DNA of 64,000 bases, from contig NZ_JAYEER010000003.1 of NCBI RefSeq assembly GCF_034653355.1, positions 558,001 to 622,000 on the forward strand, read 5' to 3'. Positions within the stretch are counted from its first letter, which is position 1. Each line of letters opens with the position of its first letter. The notes below the pieces were generated by a model. That model searched no databases. It worked only from the letters and a program-made list of their open reading frames with translations, and was not told where the DNA came from. The DNA comes from Nitrospirillum sp034653355 (GTDB lineage Bacteria; Pseudomonadota; Alphaproteobacteria; Azospirillales; Azospirillaceae). Positions 52,491 through 62,326 of the stretch are shown piece by piece. A program made the translations under genes and the position numbers.

Positions 52491-55052
52491 TTACCGCCGG
52501 GGCGCCTTGGCGCGGCGAGGGGCGGGCGCGCGTTTGGGCACGGTCACCGGCGTGGTGGCCACGGGGCCGGGCTTGGGTTCCGCCGCCGCATCCACCGGCG
52601 GGCTGGTGGGCTTTTCAGTGATGACGGAGGTCTCGGCCGGTGGCGCTTCCTTGGGCGTGGGCGCCGCCTTGGCCCGGCGCACCTTGGCGGCGGGGGGCTT
52701 GGATACGGCGGGCGGCGGGGCCGCGGGCTCCCCAGCGACGGCCGGGGCCTCGTTCAATGCGGGGCCGGGCAATGCCGGGTCGGGGGCCGGCGCGGTGGCG
52801 GCGGCTGACGCCGTGCCCGGGGCCGTGGGCGCCTTGGCGGCCAGGTCCTTGAACAAGGCCACCACGCTGTCCAGCCGTTCCCGGCCCTTGGTGTCCAGCG
52901 GGCCGGCGGCGCCGGCCACCATCACCAGGCCTTCCGAAAGGCGGGTGATTTCCTCCGCCGTGGCGCCGGCCAGCAACTCGGGCAGGGTTTCCAGGGCCGC
53001 CGCCGGATCCAGCAGCAACATCAGGAACTGGTCGCGCACCAGCTGCTTGAACTCCGCCAGTTCCAGGCCCCGGCCGTGGATGTCGCGCAAACCGCGCAGG
53101 GCGTTGAAGCCACGGGCGTCGGCCATGCGCTCCGCCAGCGCCACATGCAGCAGGGCGCGCATGCCGGCCTCGCGCAGGCCGCCCTCATGCAGGCGCCGGC
53201 GCAGCTCCGCCCCCTGTTCCGCCAGGAAGCGGCGGTGTTCCGGAGTTTCGCCGGGATGGCTCCGGGGCGGGGCGTCGTCGGCGTTCAGGCCGAACAGCGC
53301 CTGGGTCAGCGGGTGCCCGTAGACGCCCATGAACAGCGCCTCCGCCGTCGTGTCGCGGCGGTCGCGGTAGACGTCCAGCGCCGTTTCCATCTGGCGGGCC
53401 AGCCGCTGTTCCAGGTTGCGCCAGATGTTCTCCGACCCCACCGGGCGGCGATCGCGCCGGGCGGCGGCGGCCAGCTCCGGCACGCCGTTCAGCCAGGGGT
53501 TGGTGTCGGAGAATAGTTCGTAGCTGAGGCGCAGGGGGTGGAGGCCGCGCAGGATTTCCGCCGTCGTCTCCCCCACCAGCTGGCGCACCCAGGGCTGCAT
53601 GAGGTCGCGGTAGAGGCCCAGCGTCACGCGGGAGAGACGGGACACGGTGGCGAAGCGGCGTTCGTCATCCGGCAGGGGTTCGACATGGGCCGCCACGTCA
53701 TTGATGCTGCGGGCGGCGAAGCGCAGGACGTTGGGGTCGCCCTCCTGCCCAGACTGGCCGGAGGGTGCCGCCTCGGCCGGCAGGATCTGCGCCTCGTACA
53801 GGCCGGGGGGCAGCACGTCGATGAAGTCGATGTTGGACGCGAACTCGCGATGCTCCTTCCGCGCCACGGCGGCGGAGACGAAGATGCCCAGGTGACCCAC
53901 GCTTTCATGCACGGCGTAGACGATGGTCTGGCCGTGGCAGCGGATGTCGTCCACGCTTTCATACAGGTCGCAAATCCAGCCCAGCGCCTGCGGCGGCGGG
54001 GAGATGTTGTCACCCTTGGAGCAGAAGACGATGATGGGGGAGCGGATGGCCCGCAGGTCCACGCGCACGCCATCCTTGGTGACGATGTCGGCGGTGGCCA
54101 GGCGGTTGCCCACGAACAGCTTGTCGACGATGTACTGGATTTCCTCGCCGTTCAGCAGGACGTGGCCGTTCCACCACTTCTCGAAGCCCAGGTAGCGCGG
54201 CGCCTCGGTGTCGACCTTGTCCCACAGGGCGTACTGCTTGCCCACCAGGGTGTTGGCGGGGTTCAGGTTCTCGAAATTCTGCACCAGCCAGGCGCCGTCG
54301 AACAGGCCGGCGCCCAGGTCGCTGGCGAAGGCCGTCAGCCAGCTGCCGCCCAGCAGGCCGCCGCTGTAGCGCATGGGGTCCTGCCCGCGATGGCCGGCCC
54401 AGAAGGACAGGGGCGTGCCGGCGATGATGATGGGGCCGAACAGGTCGGGGCGGATGGCCGCCGTCATCATCAGCTGCCAGCCGGCCTGGCAGTTGCCGAT
54501 GACCACCGGCTTGCCTTCCGCCTCCGGATGCAACTCGATGACCTTTTCCAAGCAGGCGGCCTCGGCCGCGATCACGTCCTCCACCGTCTGGCCCGGCACC
54601 GGACGCGGCAGGAAGCCGATGAAATAGCAGGGATGACCGGCGGCCAGAGCCACGCCGATCTCGCTGTCCGACTTGAAGCCACCGATACCAGGGCCGTGGC
54701 CGGCGCGGGGATCGACGATGACAAAGGGGCGCTTCTTCAGGTCCAGCTCGACACCCGCCGGCGGAATGATGCGCTGCAACGAATAATTCACCGGCCGGGG
54801 CAAGGTGGCGCCGTCCAGCACCGTCTCGCTTTCGAAGCTGAGCACCGTGGGCGCCGTCTGGGCCATGTGCTCATGGTACTGGGCGCCGCGCTGGCGCAGC
54901 ACATCCATCACCAGGGCGGTGCGCTGGAAGGCGTCGACCGTGTAGGCCAGCCCGTCCTGCCACAGGCGGAAAGGCCAGTGATTGCTGGGATCCAGGAAAC
55001 CCTCGGGCATCTCGAACGGACCCTTCGGGCTGATCGCGTCGGTAAAGGCCAT
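52491..55052 (-). CDS. DUF3141 PHA-synthase-like hydrolase with basic tail
   Basis: 853 residues. N-terminal alpha/beta-hydrolase resembling PHA synthase: RPFVIVDPRAGHGPGIGGFKSDSE, elbow GNCQAGWQ with Cys in the nucleophile place (residues about 189-194), IIVFCSKGDNISPP with the Asp, and HESVGHLG with the His. A helical middle follows. The last 130 residues are Ala/Pro/Lys/Arg-rich (AKVRRAKAAPTPK, RRAKAPRR), like the DNA-binding tails of PhaF-type phasins. Family known as DUF3141; substrate not shown. Confidence 0.88.
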   Translation of the reverse strand: MAFTDAISPKGPFEMPEGFLDPSNHWPFRLWQDGLAYTVDAFQRTALVMDVLRQRGAQYHEHMAQTAPTVLSFESETVLDGATLPRPVNYSLQRIIPPAGVELDLKKRPFVIVDPRAGHGPGIGGFKSDSEIGVALAAGHPCYFIGFLPRPVPGQTVEDVIAAEAACLEKVIELHPEAEGKPVVIGNCQAGWQLMMTAAIRPDLFGPIIIAGTPLSFWAGHRGQDPMRYSGGLLGGSWLTAFASDLGAGLFDGAWLVQNFENLNPANTLVGKQYALWDKVDTEAPRYLGFEKWWNGHVLLNGEEIQYIVDKLFVGNRLATADIVTKDGVRVDLRAIRSPIIVFCSKGDNISPPPQALGWICDLYESVDDIRCHGQTIVYAVHESVGHLGIFVSAAVARKEHREFASNIDFIDVLPPGLYEAQILPAEAAPSGQSGQEGDPNVLRFAARSINDVAAHVEPLPDDERRFATVSRLSRVTLGLYRDLMQPWVRQLVGETTAEILRGLHPLRLSYELFSDTNPWLNGVPELAAAARRDRRPVGSENIWRNLEQRLARQMETALDVYRDRRDTTAEALFMGVYGHPLTQALFGLNADDAPPRSHPGETPEHRRFLAEQGAELRRRLHEGGLREAGMRALLHVALAERMADARGFNALRGLRDIHGRGLELAEFKQLVRDQFLMLLLDPAAALETLPELLAGATAEEITRLSEGLVMVAGAAGPLDTKGRERLDSVVALFKDLAAKAPTAPGTASAAATAPAPDPALPGPALNEAPAVAGEPAAPPPAVSKPPAAKVRRAKAAPTPKEAPPAETSVITEKPTSPPVDAAAEPKPGPVATTPVTVPKRAPAPRRAKAPRR

Positions 55053-55286
55053 CAGCTTTCCCTCTTCAGTCTTTCCCAGGCGCCGGTTGCCCGGGCGCCG
55101 GGATAACCCCGCGAGGTCGCAGTATAGCCAACCGTTCTCGCAGGCGCGAAGAAGGTTTTGCGTCGCACAAAGGAAATAGGCCGCGGGGAGGGTTCAACCG
55201 GCGGCCTATCCCAGGGCGGGCCGCTCGCCAAGCCCCCACCCAGCTTGACGCGGTACCCCGCCCGCCAGGCGAAAATCGAAAACGGG

Positions 55287-55688
55287 TCAGAAGCTGAGGC
55301 AGCGCGTTCCCTCGTCAGCGGCGGCGCGGTCCAGAACAATGGCCAGTTCGGCCGCCGCCGTGCGGGCCTGCCGCCAGGAGGCGCAGGGAATGCGGTAGCG
55401 CCAGGGCACCGGCTCGCCGGCCCACAGGACCACCTGGGCCAGCGCCTCCGGCTGGGCGATGTCGGCGGGGCGGATGGGCTGCACCGCCACCTCCGCCAGG
55501 GGGAAATCGCCCGCGCGCCGGGGATCGCTGATCCACACCCGGCCGGCGGCGAGGTTGACGGAAACGGAACCGCCGGCCGGCAAATGGGCTGGCGTGGCGA
55601 AAGCCCAGTCGGCCGCGCGAGGAGAGGTCGGCGGAGGCTGGTCCGTGGAGTGGGTGATGAGGTCGATCAGGGTGTTGAAGCCCAACAT
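55287..55688 (-). CDS. hypothetical protein
   Basis: 133 residues, no clear Shine-Dalgarno. Predicted soluble, with beta-rich middle (AGGSVSVNLAAGRVWISDP) and an amphipathic end (RQARTAAAELAIVLDRA). Overlapping frames on both strands are also open because of the GC content, so identity of the real frame is not certain. Confidence 0.45.
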   Translation of the reverse strand: MLGFNTLIDLITHSTDQPPPTSPRAADWAFATPAHLPAGGSVSVNLAAGRVWISDPRRAGDFPLAEVAVQPIRPADIAQPEALAQVVLWAGEPVPWRYRIPCASWRQARTAAAELAIVLDRAAADEGTRCLSF

Positions 55689-55783
55689 GGCGGCGTGTCC
55701 GGCAGGGTCGTCCAGGCCCCCATTGAGCCGCCATCAGGGCATTAAAATTCCATAGCAGAAGGGCTGGCCGTTCATTAAAGCCC

Positions 55784-55818
55784 TGAAAGAAACGGCCCGG
55801 ACCCCAGGGACCCGGGCC
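55784..55818 (-). terminator. terminator of the DUF3667 gene
   Basis: GGCCCGG / CCGGGCC, 7 bp, 11-base loop; on the minus strand it is followed by GTTTCTTTC. Lies 80 bases after the DUF3667 stop. Confidence 0.55.
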
Positions 55819-55897
55819 ATCGCGGCAAGCGCGCCAGCAGCAACCGCCACCCGCGCCGTTGCCGCGAGCCTGACAGGAGGTCAGAAACAAGCGCCTA

Positions 55898-57247
55898 TCA
55901 CTCAACCAGGCCCATGGACACGATGAAGAGCAGGTAGAAGGTCAGCGCCAGCAGCGCCACCCACAGCAGCACCATGGTGCGCCACAGGGCGCCGAAGGTC
56001 CCCAGCCGGTAGGCGCCCTTCAGGTGGGCGTACATGTGGATGGGCGGGGCGAAGCACATCAGGCTGCCGATGGCCGCCGCCCCCAGCCCGGCGCGCGAGC
56101 CCAGGGCGGCCATGGCCGTCAGCACCGCCATGAAGGACAGGGAGTGCAGGGCGAAGACCACATGGTCGTAAAGGTAGATGCCGCGCCTGAACAGGAACAT
56201 CAGCCAGATGAAGGGCACGGACAGCGGCACCAGCAGGAAGGACAGCTTGGACGCCAATTCCTTCATCTTGTAGAGCGTCAGCTCCGGGTTGCGCAGGGCG
56301 TGACGGATATGCTCCTCCAGCTTGGGCATGCCGAGATCGACGTCGAACATCCCCTTGGAATTGGCCAGGCGCTTGGCCGCGCGGGCCCAGGACGGCTCAT
56401 CCCCCGTCGCCGGCTCCTCGTCCGTGGCGCCGAACAGCTTGGCCATCTGCTGCTGGCGATGCTCTTCCTTGGTGGGCTTTTGCGGCTCGGCCGCCTCAGG
56501 GACGACTGCGGGCGGCGACCCACCTTCCGCCGGCTGGGCCGCCTTCCCCGCCGGGGCGGCGGCGGCGCGCGCGTCCGGCGTGATCTTGGCCGTCGCCTTA
56601 AGGCCGGCGGCCGCCGCGGCGTCGAAGGCCTTCAGCATGGCTTCCGCCACCTTCAGTTCCTGCTGGCGCTTGTCACGGCGGGCGGCGGCCTTGTCGACGT
56701 TGCCGCCGTCCTGTTTGGCGTCGGCCAGGTCGTTCTCCGCGTCCTGCAACTCCGCCTTGGCGTCGTTGACGGCCGATTCCAGTTCCACCCTACCGTCGGA
56801 CAGGGACTTGTGATCCAGGTTCTTCAGCGCGTTGCCGCCGATCTCCTTGCCCGGCGTATCGATGAAGGACAAGGAGAAGAACATGAGGAAGACGCTGAAC
56901 AGGAACAGCGCCAGGGGTGAGACGTAGCGCACCCGGTGCCCATGGACATAGCGCCGCGTCAGGTCGCCGGGCCGGAAGGCCAGCATGGGGAAGGTGCGCC
57001 ACACCTTGCTGTCGAAATGCAGGATGCCGTGGAAGAACTCTTCCATGATGTGCAGCATGGAACGATGGACGTGCCCCGGCTGGCCGCAGGCGTGGCAATA
57101 GGCGCCGGCCAAATGCGCGCCGCAGTTGGCGCACCGGTGATGCCCGTCCTCATGGCTGACCGCCGTATGGTGCCGTTCCCCTTCGATCGCCCGGGCGACC
57201 AGGCTGGCCTCAGCCAGGCCGCCGGCCGCGTCCATCTCCCCGCTCAT
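55898..57247 (-). CDS. DUF3667 membrane protein with zinc ribbon
   Basis: 449 residues. N-terminal CANCG and CHACGQPG zinc ribbon at about 38-56, then RPGDLTRRYVHGHRVRYVSPLALFLFSVFLMF, the DUF3667 core. A coiled coil and charged Ala/Pro-rich insert occupy about 140-300, and four to five membrane spans follow. Insert length is unusually large for the family (my impression). Function unknown; envelope-associated. Confidence 0.88.
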   Translation of the reverse strand: MSGEMDAAGGLAEASLVARAIEGERHHTAVSHEDGHHRCANCGAHLAGAYCHACGQPGHVHRSMLHIMEEFFHGILHFDSKVWRTFPMLAFRPGDLTRRYVHGHRVRYVSPLALFLFSVFLMFFSLSFIDTPGKEIGGNALKNLDHKSLSDGRVELESAVNDAKAELQDAENDLADAKQDGGNVDKAAARRDKRQQELKVAEAMLKAFDAAAAAGLKATAKITPDARAAAAPAGKAAQPAEGGSPPAVVPEAAEPQKPTKEEHRQQQMAKLFGATDEEPATGDEPSWARAAKRLANSKGMFDVDLGMPKLEEHIRHALRNPELTLYKMKELASKLSFLLVPLSVPFIWLMFLFRRGIYLYDHVVFALHSLSFMAVLTAMAALGSRAGLGAAAIGSLMCFAPPIHMYAHLKGAYRLGTFGALWRTMVLLWVALLALTFYLLFIVSMGLVE

Positions 57248-57349
57248 CCCCCGCCCCCCAAAGGCAATTTCCCCGCAGCGGCGCGGGGCCCGGGCCGAGG
57301 ATGGCGGCGGCCCGCCTTAATTGCAAGGTTGGCGGGCCGGCCTACAGGT

Positions 57350-58051
57350 TTAGGGGATGAAGTAGAAGGGGTTGGCCAGCTTGAAGGTGCGTTCGGCATG
57401 GCCGCCGGCCAGGTCGCTGTCCTGGTCGCCCATGTTGGCGATGATGGTGTAGCCCTGGGCCTCGATCCGGGCCCGTTCCGCCGCCTTGTAGTGCGCCGCC
57501 CCGCCCTGGGCGCCGGGCGTCCGCAGCACCAGGCCGGCCCAGCCCTCATACCCCGCCGCCGCCAGGTTGCGGGCGGTGGCCTCGCGCTCCGCCTCCGGCC
57601 GGCCGGTGATGAAGAAGACCGCGACGCCGGACGCCCGCGCCTGGCGATAGACTTCCAGCGTCGGCGCGATGACGGTCGCCCGGCCCATCATCTCCCACGC
57701 CGGCGCGGCGCAAGGGCCCCGGTCCAGGTCGCACCCGCCGGCCTTGATGTAGCCGAAATCGTTGATCTTCAGCTGCGGCCAATTGCTGAGCGACGTCTCA
57801 TCGATGTCTAGCACCAGGGCGGGTTTCGCGCCAGCCGGCAGGGTGGCGGCGCGCGTCTTGATCCACGCCCCGGCCTCCGCAGCCACGCGGGCCAGGTCGC
57901 GGTCATAGGCGCCGCCGTCGTGATAGGCCAGCAACTGCGTCTTGACCACGCCCAGGTTGGGCAGATCCATCACCGCCGCCGGAGGCGCCTGGTGGGCGCA
58001 GCCGACCAGCACCGTCAGGGACAGGGCGATTCTGAGCGCGCGGACGGACAT
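57350..58051 (-). CDS. HAD-type acid phosphatase lipoprotein
   Basis: 233 residues. Lipobox LTVLVGC at about residue 18; catalytic DIDET (nucleophile Asp and second Asp) at about 92-96; FFITGRPE motif II, and MGDQDSDLAGG motif IV. Class B/e(P4)-type acid phosphatase or 5'-nucleotidase acting in the periplasm, feeding phosphate or nucleosides. 25 bases downstream of the phosphodiesterase gene, same strand: an operon for phosphorus scavenging. Confidence 0.88.
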   Translation of the reverse strand: MSVRALRIALSLTVLVGCAHQAPPAAVMDLPNLGVVKTQLLAYHDGGAYDRDLARVAAEAGAWIKTRAATLPAGAKPALVLDIDETSLSNWPQLKINDFGYIKAGGCDLDRGPCAAPAWEMMGRATVIAPTLEVYRQARASGVAVFFITGRPEAEREATARNLAAAGYEGWAGLVLRTPGAQGGAAHYKAAERARIEAQGYTIIANMGDQDSDLAGGHAERTFKLANPFYFIP

Positions 58052-58076
58052 GGGGGCTTCCTTCAGGGTGTCAGCG

Positions 58077-59570
58077 TCAGGGGGCCGGACAGGCGCAGCG
58101 GGTGTAGGCGTCGGCCAAGGTGTTATCCAGAGCGCAGAGATACAGCGGCTGGTTGTCTGGAATCATGGCGGAGACCTGGGGCCTGGCGACGCTGTAGATG
58201 CTGCGGTACAACGCCCGGGCCGGCCCGCTGTCGCGGATGTGGGCGATGACGGCGCGCAGGGCGTCGGGCGTCAGGGGGCGAACGCCCCAAGCCTCGGCCG
58301 TGTCATACTCCGGCACCCAATGGGCGCCGGTCACGCTGGGCTGGTCGCTCAGATTGGTCAGGTAATACGTGGTGAGGTGGGCGACCGCGCCGTCGGCCGC
58401 CGCCTGGCCCAGCTTGAACGATGGGCTTTGCTGGTAGACGGGGCTGACGGCCGGGGTCACCAGCACGGGCACGCCGGCGCCCGGCGGGCCCACCAGCCGC
58501 AAGTCGTCCATGTGGATGTGGCCGGCGAACAGCACCTTGATGATGTCGTGGTATTGCGCCAGCTCCGCCTCGAACCGCGCCTCCAGGCCCGGGGCGAACA
58601 GCTCCACCGGGGCGGTGCAGGCGGGCGCCGGCTGGCCGGCGGCGGCGGCCGCCTTGGCCGCCTTGGACCAATTGCTGGCGGTGGCGAAGCCGTCGATGCC
58701 CGGCACCACGTGGGTGATCAGCCAGACGCTGTCGCCGGCCGCCCTGGCGTCGGCCAGGGCCTGATGCAGCCAGGCCAGCGTGGTGTCCTGCGGCGTGTCG
58801 TCCGGCCGGCCGCAGCCGTTCTTGTACTTGCGGGTCAGCATCACCGTGTCGAAGGACAGGATGCGCACGCCCTTCAAGGTCGGATGGGGAATGACGTAGT
58901 TTCCGGCCTGGCGCCAATCGCGCCCGACACCGTCCTGGTCCGCCCGCCCGCCCAGGCCGCGACCGAAACCCTGGATGAGCAGCGGCAGGGTGTCGCCCAG
59001 GAAGGGGCCGTTCGGTTGCACCGCATAGTCGCCGCAGTAGCTGTCGTTGTTGCCCAGGGCCGTCAGCACCGGCACGCCGGGGAAGGTGCCGCGCAGGGTT
59101 TCCATCAGGGTCGTGACCGTCTTCAGGGCGAAGGCGCGATAGGCCGCCTCATCCCCCTTGTGCGCCGGCAGCGCCGCCTCGAACGTGTCGCGGAAATCAT
59201 GGGCCAGCATGTCGCCCGTGTGCAGGACATAGGCCGGGTGCGGCTGGGCCTGGCGCATCGCGGCGAAGGCGGAGCGCAGCAAGAACCAGTTGCTGTCCCG
59301 GCCGAAGGGCGACAGGTGGCGGCCGGGGGTGCCGTCCAGGATGGCTGGCCAGTCCTTGGCCGGGGCGGCGTCCAGCCGGGCGGCCAGGCTGGCGTCGTCC
59401 AGCGGGTTGAAGTGCAGGTCGCTGACCACCAGGAAGGGGGCGGCCTCGGTGGTGAGCGTGGCCACCGCGACCGGTTCGGCCGCCTGGGCCGCTGAAACGC
59501 CTGCCCCCAGCAGCGACAGGCTCATCGCCACCGCCATGGCCCAGACCGGCCAGATCCTTCGCTTCACCAC
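58077..59570 (-). CDS. acid sphingomyelinase-like metallophosphoesterase
   Basis: 497 residues from GTG 59570 (GGGGGCAG upstream; next codon is also GTG). Signal peptide ends VSAAQAAEP. Metal-binding motifs VSDLHFN, HTGDML, LGNNDSYCGD, THVVPG and GHIHMDD fit the ASM-like branch of calcineurin phosphoesterases. Hydrolyses phosphodiesters outside the cytoplasm; Cys-rich C-terminus (YLCALDNTLADAYTRCACP) suggests disulfides. Confidence 0.9.
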   Translation of the reverse strand: MVKRRIWPVWAMAVAMSLSLLGAGVSAAQAAEPVAVATLTTEAAPFLVVSDLHFNPLDDASLAARLDAAPAKDWPAILDGTPGRHLSPFGRDSNWFLLRSAFAAMRQAQPHPAYVLHTGDMLAHDFRDTFEAALPAHKGDEAAYRAFALKTVTTLMETLRGTFPGVPVLTALGNNDSYCGDYAVQPNGPFLGDTLPLLIQGFGRGLGGRADQDGVGRDWRQAGNYVIPHPTLKGVRILSFDTVMLTRKYKNGCGRPDDTPQDTTLAWLHQALADARAAGDSVWLITHVVPGIDGFATASNWSKAAKAAAAAGQPAPACTAPVELFAPGLEARFEAELAQYHDIIKVLFAGHIHMDDLRLVGPPGAGVPVLVTPAVSPVYQQSPSFKLGQAAADGAVAHLTTYYLTNLSDQPSVTGAHWVPEYDTAEAWGVRPLTPDALRAVIAHIRDSGPARALYRSIYSVARPQVSAMIPDNQPLYLCALDNTLADAYTRCACPAP

Positions 59571-59817
59571 CAGCTGCCCCCCTGGTTGCACCCTCACCAA
59601 ACCCGCGCCCCGTTGATGGCGGGCCGACCCGGCCCTGTCAATGCTCCTGACCACCTCGCCGGGAAAACATGACCAGATGGACAGGATTTGTCACAACCGC
59701 TGGCTATTTGTTGCCCGGAAGCCTTTGGCATTCCTGGTTGTATTCAACGGAAAGGCCCGATACCGTTTCGCATTAACGCCGCGTTTCAGCGCGGGCGGCC
59801 TTCCGGGGGGATGGAAC

Positions 59818-60687
59818 ATGGGACGGACGGGATGGAGTCTGGCGGTCGCGGCTGTGACGCTGATGGCCTTGGTGGGGTGTGACAACGATACGTCCACCGG
59901 CGCGCCGGCACCGCCACCTCCGCCTGTGATTGCCGCGCGAGCGCCCGTGGCGGACAAGGCCGGCACCGAAGGGATTGTCGTGACGGGTGCCCAGCGAGGG
60001 GAGCCGGAGCAAGGCAAATATCTCGCCGTCACGCAGTCCTACAGCCTCAGCCTGCCGGCCAGTGCCGTTGAGTTGGTGCAGAATCGTCATCTGGAAACCT
60101 GCGCCAAGCTGGGCTGCCTCGTTTTGGACAGCAGCCTGGACCATGGCTATGCCAATAGGATCACAGCCCGGACCTCCATCCGCATTCCACCACAAGGGGT
60201 GGCGGCGCTGGTGGCCGACCTGACGGCGCCGCCCGCCCGTGTGACCTCGCACAGCATCACCACCGAAGACATGACGACGACGGTGCTGGATACGGACAAG
60301 CGTCTCGAAAGTAAAACCGCCCTGCGTGACCGCCTGACGGCCCTGATGCACGGCCCCACCCACATGACGGTCTCCGATTTGGTGGCGGCGGAGCGTGAAC
60401 TGGCCAATACCCAGGGGGAGATTGAGAGCCTGACGGCCCAACGTGACTATCTGCGCCGGCAGACGGAGATGGTGAGGATTGACGTTGACTATAACGGCGA
60501 GGTGGCGGTGGCCGGGGACACCGACCTCACCCCCATCAGCAGCGCGTTCAAGGGCTTTGGCCGGACCATGGTCCGCGCCACCGCATCTCTGATCGCCACC
60601 ATCGCAGGGCTGCTGCCCTGGCTGCCGCTGATCCTACTGGCCGGTTGGGTCTTGCGTCATCCGCTGAAGCGCCTGTTGCGGCGCTAA
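59818..60687 (+). CDS. DUF4349 lipoprotein
   Basis: 289 residues from ATG 59818, GGGGGG upstream. Lipobox LMALVGC; Pro-rich spacer; then the DUF4349 fold with HLETCAKLGCLVLDSSLD, RTSIRIPP, DTDKRLESKTALRDRLTALM (coiled coil) and DYNGEVAV. C-terminal membrane span (LLPWLPLILLAGWVL). Resembles RsiW-like mechanosensitive or stress-linked proteins; role unknown. Confidence 0.87.
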   Translation: MGRTGWSLAVAAVTLMALVGCDNDTSTGAPAPPPPPVIAARAPVADKAGTEGIVVTGAQRGEPEQGKYLAVTQSYSLSLPASAVELVQNRHLETCAKLGCLVLDSSLDHGYANRITARTSIRIPPQGVAALVADLTAPPARVTSHSITTEDMTTTVLDTDKRLESKTALRDRLTALMHGPTHMTVSDLVAAERELANTQGEIESLTAQRDYLRRQTEMVRIDVDYNGEVAVAGDTDLTPISSAFKGFGRTMVRATASLIATIAGLLPWLPLILLAGWVLRHPLKRLLRR

Positions 60688-60706
60688 AACTCAGCTCACA
60701 CGGCAC

Positions 60707-60847
60707 ATGCCTCCGCCCCCCGCCGCTGATGGCGGGCCGGTGGCGCAGGTCGAGGGCTATCTGGGCGTGGGCATCATCTTATGGACGCCGGCCGCCCCCT
60801 GGCTGCTGCGCCTGGTGTGGCGCCGCTGGCGCCGCAAGGCGGCCTAA
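60707..60847 (+). CDS. possible 46-residue membrane peptide
   Basis: ATG at 60707, TAA at 60845-60847, overlapping the stop of the convergent SDR gene. One apolar segment (YLGVGIILWTPAAPWLLRLV) followed by RRWRRKAA, echoing the end of the DUF4349 protein upstream (LLPWLPLILL with basic tail). No Shine-Dalgarno. May be a real peptide or a duplicated 3' fragment. Confidence 0.3.
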   Translation: MPPPPAADGGPVAQVEGYLGVGIILWTPAAPWLLRLVWRRWRRKAA

Positions 60848-61593
60848 GCCAGCTTGGCCACCAGCGACAGGGGCAACAGCTTCATGACTGGCGCCATGTA
60901 GGCCCAGGGCCAGGCGGGAACATAGGCCTTGGCCGGTTCCCGCTCGATGGCCCGCACCAGCAGGCGGCTGCCCACGTCGCCGGGAATGGCGAAGGGCAGG
61001 CGCTTGGCGCCCTCGTTCAGTTCGGTGCGGATGTAGCCGGGCAGGATGCTGCTGACCCGGATGGGGCTGCGCAGCAGGTCGGCCTGGATGCCCTCCGTCA
61101 GGGCGGCCAGGCCGGCCTTGGTGGCGGCGTAGGTGGTCATGTGTTTGGGCAGGCCGCGCAAGGCGCTCATGGAGGAGATAACCACCAGATGGCCCTTGTT
61201 CCGGGGCCGGAACAGTTCCAACGCAGCCTCGCACTGCGCCAGGGCCGCCACGAAGTTGGTCTGGGCCGTGGCCAGGTTGTCGGCGAAGTGCCCGGTGCCG
61301 ATGCGCCGGCCGGAACCGATGCCAGCATTCACGATGACACGGTCCAGCCCACCCATTTCGGTATCGAAAGCACGAAAGGTCTCGAACACCGCCGCATGGT
61401 CGGTGACGTCCAGCGGGCGGATGGATATCCGGATGCCAGGGTGGGCCCGCAGAAGCTCGTCCCGCAGCGCCTCCAGCCTGTCGGTGCGGCGGGCGCACAG
61501 GGCGAGGTCGCGGCCCAGGGCGGCGAATTGCCGGGCCATGCCCAGGCCCAAGCCGGAGCTGGCGCCGGTGATGAGGATGGTCTTGGCCGGCAT
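60844..61593 (-). CDS. SDR-family oxidoreductase
   Basis: 249 residues. TGASSGLGLG cofactor loop, VNAGIGSG, Ser in VISSMSAL, Tyr/Lys in YAATK, and ILPGYIRTEL. Longer helices after the active site and a C-terminal hydrophobic part (AYMAPVMKLLPLSL) are like membrane-associated SDRs that act on acyl chains. Last gene of the operon that starts beyond the right edge. Confidence 0.9.
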   Translation of the reverse strand: MPAKTILITGASSGLGLGMARQFAALGRDLALCARRTDRLEALRDELLRAHPGIRISIRPLDVTDHAAVFETFRAFDTEMGGLDRVIVNAGIGSGRRIGTGHFADNLATAQTNFVAALAQCEAALELFRPRNKGHLVVISSMSALRGLPKHMTTYAATKAGLAALTEGIQADLLRSPIRVSSILPGYIRTELNEGAKRLPFAIPGDVGSRLLVRAIEREPAKAYVPAWPWAYMAPVMKLLPLSLVAKLA

Positions 61594-61602
61594 CTCGGTT
61601 CC

Positions 61603-62322
61603 TCAGCGATATGTCAGCAGGCCGTCCGGCCCGTCCAGGCCCGCCTGCTCGTTCAGGCTGGACAGCGACCAGCCCGTCCCCACCCGGCCCGCGGCCTTGG
61701 ATGAGGCCAGCAGCTTGGTGACGCCGCCGTTGACCAGGGCCCAGTGCACCTGCCGGGCGCCGGCGTCATCCAAACCCAGCACCGCCTGCACTGCCGCCAT
61801 GATGGGCCCGCCGGAGGTGAAGACCAGGACGGTGTTGCCCGCCTGGGCGCCCGCTTGCGCCGCCCGGGCCAAGCCGGCCAGCACACGGTTGCGGAACACC
61901 GGCCAGCATTCAGTGTAGTCGCCATCGTGCTGGCCGCCCATCCAGCGGGCCACCGCCTCGGCGAACAGGGCCTGGTAGGCACGCCGGGGATCGGGCGCGG
62001 TGGCCAGTTCCGCCTTGAGCGCGGCGGCATCGGCCAAATCGGGGCGATGGCAGGCGACCACGTCGGCCGGGTCGTACTCGTTCAGGTCCGGGTCGATGGC
62101 CAGGACCACGCCGCCCCGGCCCATGGCCTCAAGGCAGGCGGCGGCGGTGTCGCGGTGACGGTTCAGGCTGCCGCTGACGGCGACGATGTCCGCCGCCCCC
62201 AACCGGGCGCCCAACTGTTGGCCCACCACCCGGCCCTGGGCGATGCCCAGCGCCGACAGGCGGTCGTAATCGTCCGCCCCGAAGGAGGCCTGGCCATGGC
62301 GGATGAGGTGCAGCGCCACCAT
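61603..62322 (-). CDS. histidine phosphatase family protein
   Basis: 239 residues. Phosphoglycerate-mutase superfamily: catalytic RHGQASFG at residues 8-15, SLNRHRDTA, the acid in NEYDPADV, and VFTSGGPI in place of the usual second His motif (H replaced by T-S), so activity is uncertain. Nine-base gap to the SDR gene after it and four to the phosphotransferase before it. Confidence 0.8.
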   Translation of the reverse strand: MVALHLIRHGQASFGADDYDRLSALGIAQGRVVGQQLGARLGAADIVAVSGSLNRHRDTAAACLEAMGRGGVVLAIDPDLNEYDPADVVACHRPDLADAAALKAELATAPDPRRAYQALFAEAVARWMGGQHDGDYTECWPVFRNRVLAGLARAAQAGAQAGNTVLVFTSGGPIMAAVQAVLGLDDAGARQVHWALVNGGVTKLLASSKAAGRVGTGWSLSSLNEQAGLDGPDGLLTYR

Positions 62323-62326
62323 GGGA

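Noticed and set aside
61603..62322. Considered as a cofactor-dependent phosphoglycerate mutase
   Set aside because: The second catalytic His motif is not in its usual form and length and context differ; only the superfamily is supported.
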